From Centroberyx gerrardi (taxonomy: Eukaryota; Chordata; Actinopteri; Beryciformes; Berycidae): a stretch of 64,000 nucleotides of DNA. Location of the stretch: assembly GCF_048128805.1 (NCBI RefSeq), contig NC_136016.1, positions 14,431,676 to 14,495,675 on the forward strand, in the 5' to 3' direction. Below, piece by piece: positions 58,929-64,000 of the stretch. The notes below the pieces were generated by a model. The model had not been told where the DNA came from. It saw only the letters and a program-made list of their open reading frames with translations, and made no database searches. How positions within the stretch are numbered: the stretch's first letter is position 1; each line of letters starts with the position of its first letter. Position numbers and translations under genes: made by a program.

Positions 58929-59876
58929 AAAGAGCAACTAAATCCCAAACCCAAATCTGTGTAAAGCCTGACATCTTATGGTAAAAAGCATGCTGCTGAA
59001 ATTGCCATTTGGCTGATCTTTGGTGACAGGTGATGTCACCTTCTATTAGGGCTGCACGATTATGGCTAAAATGATAATCACGATTATTTTGCTCGATATT
59101 GTGATCACGATTATTTATCATGATTATTCATCCATTTTGTTTTATTGCACTTGAGCATTTTAAGTTAACCGAAATGCCTTCACATTCATAATGTATTTTA
59201 TAAACCTATAAATAAAAAAACATTCAAATGTACAAATCTTTGAACCTGTGATTCCGGTGCACCGGGTCCGTTGTTTTTTTTTCCGGGACCATCACCTCTG
59301 TAGCCTTAGTTTTTGGGCATTTGTATTCTAAGACACTTATTTTGTAAGAAGTCTATTTGGGTGTTTGTGGGCTTTTATTTCGAAGTTTCCCATAAGGACC
59401 CGCGGGAGAATTAGTGTAAATAAGGAAGTAGTACGTTTGCCTGTGTACTGCGTCTCTGGTCGGAGATTAAAAAGGAAATATTTTACCCCGTAACCCGTGC
59501 TTCATTGTATACTACACTTGGATCCAAGCTAATGGAAGAGTTTATACGCACTTTGAAAGGTCAGCGGCAAACTGGGTCAAAATTCAAGTAATTTGAGTTT
59601 TGATTACGTTGACTAACTGTTGCAGCCCTACACCAGAGCAAGCTAAACCCAGCGTGAATAATCGCCCGCGGCCAGAATCAATTAATTGTGGAAGGCAATA
59701 TCGACATCGCGATTAATATACGATTAATTGTGCAGCCCTACCTTCTATAGAGTACGACAGGTGGTGACATCACGTGGCACCAAAGATCAGCCAATAGTAG
59801 ATGGTAATTTCAGTAGCATGTTCTCTATTAGAGGTCATTCTTTACACAGATTTGGGGTTGGGGTTTAGTTACTTTT
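58929..59876. mobile_element. Palindromic (foldback-like) element split by a nested hAT insertion
   Basis: The left arm, 58929 to about 59046, and right arm, about 59741-59876, are imperfect inverted repeats of each other over roughly 115-135 bp. Both contain CCAAATCTGTGTAAAG, GCTACTGAAATTACCAT-type and GGCTGATCTTTGGTG motifs when read in the same direction. Without the inner insertion the element would be about 250 bp, a typical palindromic MITE. It lies 3' of the TRIM-like gene. Confidence 0.65.
59047..59740. mobile_element. hAT-superfamily-like non-autonomous transposon with 8-bp target duplication
   Basis: A 694-bp element with ends TAGGGCTGCACGATTA and TAATTGTGCAGCCCTA, flanked by perfect 8-bp direct repeats CCTTCTAT at 59039-59046 and 59741-59748. 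An 8-bp duplication with short inverted ends is the hAT signature. Sub-terminal 'gataatcacgattatt' motifs repeat in inverted form near the right end. A second internal 'gttgcagcccta' at about 59620 suggests a further nested or rearranged part. No transposase frame exists, so it would depend on a transposase supplied in trans. Confidence 0.75.
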
Positions 59877-60059
59877 AAATATTGTAGACCTAAAAATTTA
59901 AAACCAGCCTGATTTTTAGACCGGCCTGAACCCCATATTCAAAGCTGATGTGCCGTAGTGCCAGACAGGCAGCTGATGCGCATGCCCCACAGCACAGCAC
60001 ATTCCTTGGCCATCTGTGTCCTGTCCCTCCCTCCCTGCTACCTCTAAGGCATTTCTGCC

Positions 60060-62912
60060 TCAGAGGGTCGGAGCTGATCGGGACGCATCGCAGACCTGCA
60101 GAGGCTTCCAGTTAGTCCCTTGGTTATCGTGACCGGGACACACTGCCTGATGGAGGGAGTCGGTGAAGGTGCCGACACAGAAGCAGTGGAGTGGGGTCAT
60201 GGTGTCGGCCCCCAGGAAGCACACCGAGCCCCCGGGGAAGCTGCAGTACACCCCGATGCGGGTGAACTGCTTTCCCGCCACCAGGGGCAGCTCATGTGGC
60301 GCCCCGCCGTGCCAGGCTGTGTAGTCTCCGTTGAAGTATTCCACGCACCACGACTCCCTGCCCCGGCCCAGCCAACAGTCCTCCTCCCGGCCCTTCCGCG
60401 GGATACTAGGGTAGGTGAGACCCAGCTCCCAGTAGGTCTTCCCGCTCACCTCCACCTCCCAGTAATGCCGGCCCTCGCTGAAGCCTTGCTGGCTGATTGC
60501 GTTTAGGGTGGTGTCAAAGCGGGAGGGCGTCTCGGGGACCTCCTGCCAGGTGTCTGTGTAGGTGGCCAGGTCGCCCTTGGGTGAGATGATCAGTTTGGGG
60601 TGGGCAGTGTCAGGGTCAAGGACAACATCTGCAGCATCTGAGTAGAAAACACCAGATCAATCTCATGTCTCACGTTCTCCTAGAAAAGCTGAAAGTGTGA
60701 AAAGCATGGTTGAAATCCAATAGGAAAGACAATACATGTGGGCAGCTGAGGTGTGAAGTTGTCTCCCCACAGAAACTCCCAGAAGGTGAAATGACAGAGA
60801 AGGGTGTCAAGGGTGAAAACAAAACACCACAAGTATTGCATGTTGAGCTATATGTACTCCTTTAGGGCTAATTGTAACCTTTGCCTTACTGAGGAATGAG
60901 ACTCTACTTGACATGTCAATCTCCCTGTTGACTCTGGGTGAACTCACAGCTCTGAAACAGTTTCTTGGTGACAGGGACCTGGGATCTGATGAACAGCAGC
61001 AGATTGATGGTTAGACTGAGAAGCTGTTCGTTCTTGAACTCGTCCATCTGAATCAGGTCAGGGTCAGTCAACTTCAGTGTCTCAGAAATTCTAATTACAA
61101 AAAGGCAAAACAAAGGGTTTGGAGTTGATACCTCGTACAGGACTCCTACAGACATGGAAAAGCAATGGAATTTGAAAAATGAGAGCGTCCAAAAAGTTTT
61201 GGAAACTTGTGGAAATTTGTTCAAAATCTTTTTTTCAGATAGCCAACCATTTATTGTCGAATTTAACTCACATTTAAAAGAAGAAACACATTTACATCAG
61301 CTATTAAACAAAAAAATAAACATTTAAACATAGATGCTTACAAATGCTGGTCATGGAAATTGTGCTATAGATTATGGTACAGTCATGGAATTTAATAAGA
61401 AAAAATGTGCAAGATCCCTGCCTTCATTTAGTATTGATTTTGTATTGATTTTGATACAATTATGATGATTATGATATGAGCATATGACATGATGTACTGG
61501 TATAAACATGTAACAACTGCTAAGAGATCACAGTATGTCTAAAATGTGTCTGCTAACAATCTAAAACAATCTCCGTCAAGGAAGTGTTTACAGAATGACT
61601 ATTTTCAGTAAGTGACGACGTGATTAAAAGCGATAAATAAGAAACAGGTCTTGATGGTAACAATTGTTTAGCTCTTGCGTCATTGGCTTTTTTTTTTTTC
61701 ACTGCCATTTCCTGAATGTGCGAGGCAAAATGATAACCTATCAAATGTGAATGTCAGGTATTCGCTATCACATCACAGATCATCCAGTTCTGTCAATCAC
61801 TAAACACATTTCTTACTTGCTGTCTATTGTTGGATTTTGTAGCTGGTTAAAAGATAATTGGAGGTGCACAGTGCCTTATTTTCTCAGGTTTTAACAGAGT
61901 AGCCTTATTTTTGACACTTCTTGCATGGTGAGTCTTGTCAGCAGCAGCCAATTAAACTGCTTCAAGTGGTGAGTTTTTTTGTGTGCAAAAGTTCATGACA
62001 TGTAACATGCAGTGGAGATAAAAATAATTTGGGACAGAGGAAAGAGAACCATTGCCTGCTTATGTGAACATACCTTTTTTCTGTTTCAGCACTCTGTATA
62101 AGGCAGAGAAAGAACACAGTTATTGATCTATATGCCATAGACAGAAGCTCCATGAATGATTTCAAAGCCTTTGAAATGTTACCATATGAAATCAAAACTG
62201 AAGGATTTGTCCCTGAGGTTACCTGAATGTCAATTTGTTGTGTGTCCGTCTTCACCTGGGCACTGATGTTGGCCAGCTCCTGGTCCAGTTCCTGGGTCAG
62301 GTGGTAGCAGTCTTCCATCCTCTCCTCCACCAACTTCTCTGCGGCCTCGTGCTCCATGTCCAGCTGGGTCAGCGTGATCCGCAGGTCCTCATCCAGAATC
62401 CGCCTCATGTCCTCGTACTTCTTCCTGATCTTCTCCTTCAGTGCGTTGGTCTTTTTCTGAAGTAGGGGAGTCAAGGGAGTAGAGAGTATAAGGATTGCAT
62501 TTCTATATAGGACTGTATTTTCTGAGGCTGGAAAGTCATTTTCTGATCTATATCCCAATTTATTTCTCAGTTGAATCCTAGCATTTCTGGTTAACTATTA
62601 TCTTTCCAGGCCAACTAATGGATAAAGTGAATGAAGATTTTGCAATGTACATGGCAGGCTAATGGGAAAAAAATGGAGATGGGAAAGGTCAGATTGACCC
62701 AGCTCAGATTGTAATTATTAACCACTGACAGCCAGCAATTCCTTTTCACTTGCCAAAGGTGGTACCACTTTATTCACAAGAGAACACATGAAAGTCAAAC
62801 AATATCATTGACTTACTGTCATCTCCACCTGCTTGGCTGCCAGTTTCTTCATCCTGTAGGCGATGACATCTCTTTGTCTCTGCAGGTGCTGTTGATGTTT
62901 CAGAAGCATTTC
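60060..62912 (-). CDS. TRIM-family protein, coiled coil and PRY-SPRY (C-terminal part; 5' exons outside the window)
   Basis: Five exons in transcript order: 62817-62912, 62223-62456, 62074-62093, 60948-61090, 60060-60637; GT-AG, phases continuous, 356 residues to the stop. The 96-, 234- and roughly 20-nt exons followed by a large SPRY exon are the classic TRIM gene layout. The first two encode a Glu/Lys/Gln-rich coiled coil (EEKIRKKYED-like, LDEDLRITLTQLDMEHEAAEKLVEERM). The last exon has PRY (VVLDPDTAHPKLIIS) and SPRY (HYWEVEV, WCVEYFNGDY, IGVYCSFPGGSVCFLGAD, then TFTDSLHQAVCPG). TRIM proteins are E3 ubiquitin ligases or scaffolds, many of them in antiviral signalling; SPRY binds the target. 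RING and B-box exons should lie above 64000 but cannot be seen, so neither the ligase activity nor the exact TRIM member can be stated. Confidence 0.82.
61091..62073. other. Intron of the TRIM-like gene
   Basis: About 1 kb between the 20-nt exon and the 143-nt exon. It holds the dispersed repeat above and is otherwise AT-rich without recognised features. Confidence 0.5.
61140..61420. repeat. Dispersed repeat of the 'gtcatggaa' type, copy 2
   Basis: Intronic stretch in the TRIM-like gene related to 52885-53290 through 'tggtcatggaaattgtgcta' and 'gtcatggaatttaataa' motifs. No coding capacity. Confidence 0.4.
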
Positions 62913-64000
62913 CTTTGAGAAACACACAAGCAGAAAGCAGATGAAGAAAACCAAATAGGAAACAGATCAAGGCACTGCAGATAAAAGAAGCAGAAAAGAA
63001 AGACTACAAGTGTTGGGTCAATAGGGACAGCTCGCCAGTGAAGCCACAACCACCAGAGCTTTTATAGCGCTGCCTCAGATGCCAAGGCTTTGTTGTAGGG
63101 GAGGGCTGAGACCAGTGGAGGGACGGGGTGGTCTTGTGATATTGTGCGCTGCCCCTCACCCTCCACCTCCACTTGGAAGCATGCGCCTTGTTCCATTAAT
63201 GGAGCAGAGAATGTAAATCTAAACTTTGGAGACAAGGGGAAGGAAAGTGCTAGAGGAGTCGGGCCGCAGTTATTCCATGTCCTACTAAACAAGAAGCCAA
63301 GGAGAGCTCTATTTATACTGACTTGACTCTGACCCTGATGTATACGTGGGTGTGTGTGTATGTGCATGTGCCCTATATGCACATTTATGGAAGCTTGTGA
63401 GACACTGATGACACACAGATGTGTTTTGTGCTCATGGAAAGTTCATACGCAATTCTTTTCCACACAGGCAGAGTGCTTGAAACATCTCCTGAAAAAGATG
63501 TCAGACTCAGAAAGTTAAATTGGTCCCAGCCGGCCATGACCCCGTCAGGCCTTTTACACACATAGCGCAAATGGCCCATGCATATGTATAAGTGGGTAAA
63601 TGTCAAATGCACCTATAGCAGCCGCTCCGTTAACTCCCACTGATGCCCACATCACAGCATACAGACAGAATGGCACTCAGACCTGGCACTCCAGGGACAA
63701 CCAGTCTGATTGACCCCATCTCTTCCTCCCTATGACAGTGGCAATTGACAACCATTATCTTGGCCCATGTCTCATTAGAAGACATGTAAGAAATGGCAGA
63801 TACAGCAGTGCCACATGCCCCCATTTTAACGCCACCTCAACTGTGATCGTTCTGACACACATGCCCATTTGCAAGACAGTTTGGGAATCAAGGAACATGC
63901 CAAACTAACCAGTTTAGAGAGAGATTTGCTATCAACTGAGACACTCTGCTGATAAATCGCGCTTTAATCACTCTAAACTCCAATTATCTGCTTCTAACCT
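62913..64000. other. Upstream intron of the TRIM-like gene
   Basis: No Cys/His pattern of a RING or B-box was found in any minus-strand frame, so this is read as intron continuing past the window edge. Open frames at 63062-63382, 63385-63612 and 63630-63824 have no recognisable domain and no matching splice context. Confidence 0.5.

Noticed and set aside
59047-59740. hAT transposase gene
   Set aside because: No frame of meaningful length or RNase H-like motif occurs in the element, so it is non-autonomous.
62913-64000. RING or B-box exon for the TRIM-like gene
   Set aside because: No CxxC/CxH spacing pattern appears in the minus-strand frames, so those exons must lie outside the window.

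Overview
The window is vertebrate genomic DNA, almost certainly from a ray-finned (teleost) fish. Genes are broken into many short exons with GT-AG introns, dinucleotide repeats are long and frequent, and palindromic or hAT/Tc1-type non-autonomous elements of teleost character are scattered through introns and spacers. There are no bacterial genes, operons, CRISPR arrays, tRNA or rRNA genes that I can see. All gene models below were built by hand from open frames, splice signals and phase continuity; no alignment or database search was run.

Layout. (1) 1-947 (+): the last two exons of a gene ending in an SH3 domain, best read as DNMBP (Tuba), followed by its 3' UTR. (2) 2783-8403 (+) and 10874-17899 (+): two complete, tandem, same-strand genes with three EGF modules, one kringle and a trypsin-like protease domain, that is, a tandem duplication of HABP2 (factor VII-activating protease). 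Each has 13 coding exons in the same phases. Predicted lengths are 556 and 540 residues and both catalytic triads are intact. (3) 19122-45470 (-): NRAP (nebulin-related anchoring protein), 43 coding exons, predicted 1809 residues, with an N-terminal LIM domain, single nebulin modules, about five nebulin super-repeats and a Gln/Ser-rich tail. (4) 47205-56104 (+): CASP7 (caspase-7), six coding exons, 310 residues, with all catalytic and processing residues. (5) 60060-62912 (-): the C-terminal 356 residues of a TRIM-family protein (coiled coil plus PRY-SPRY); its RING/B-box exons lie beyond position 64000.

The block HABP2-NRAP-CASP7 matches the order on human chromosome 10q25, which supports the three names. 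The genes do not form a functional pathway: a plasma protease, a muscle anchoring protein and an apoptosis protease are neighbours by conserved synteny. NRAP and CASP7 are divergent and share a 1.7 kb region with a MEF2-like site and E-box on the NRAP side and an ISRE-like element on the CASP7 side. HABP2 copy B and NRAP converge.

The points most worth a second look are: the HABP2 tandem pair, with a shared promoter block whose HNF1-like site is better in copy A; a 13-nt microexon in copy B; different intron solutions for the same NRAP super-repeat exon; a nested transposon (a hAT-like element with perfect 8-bp target duplications inside a palindromic element); and two inverted-repeat elements in NRAP introns. 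I found no convincing previously undescribed system.
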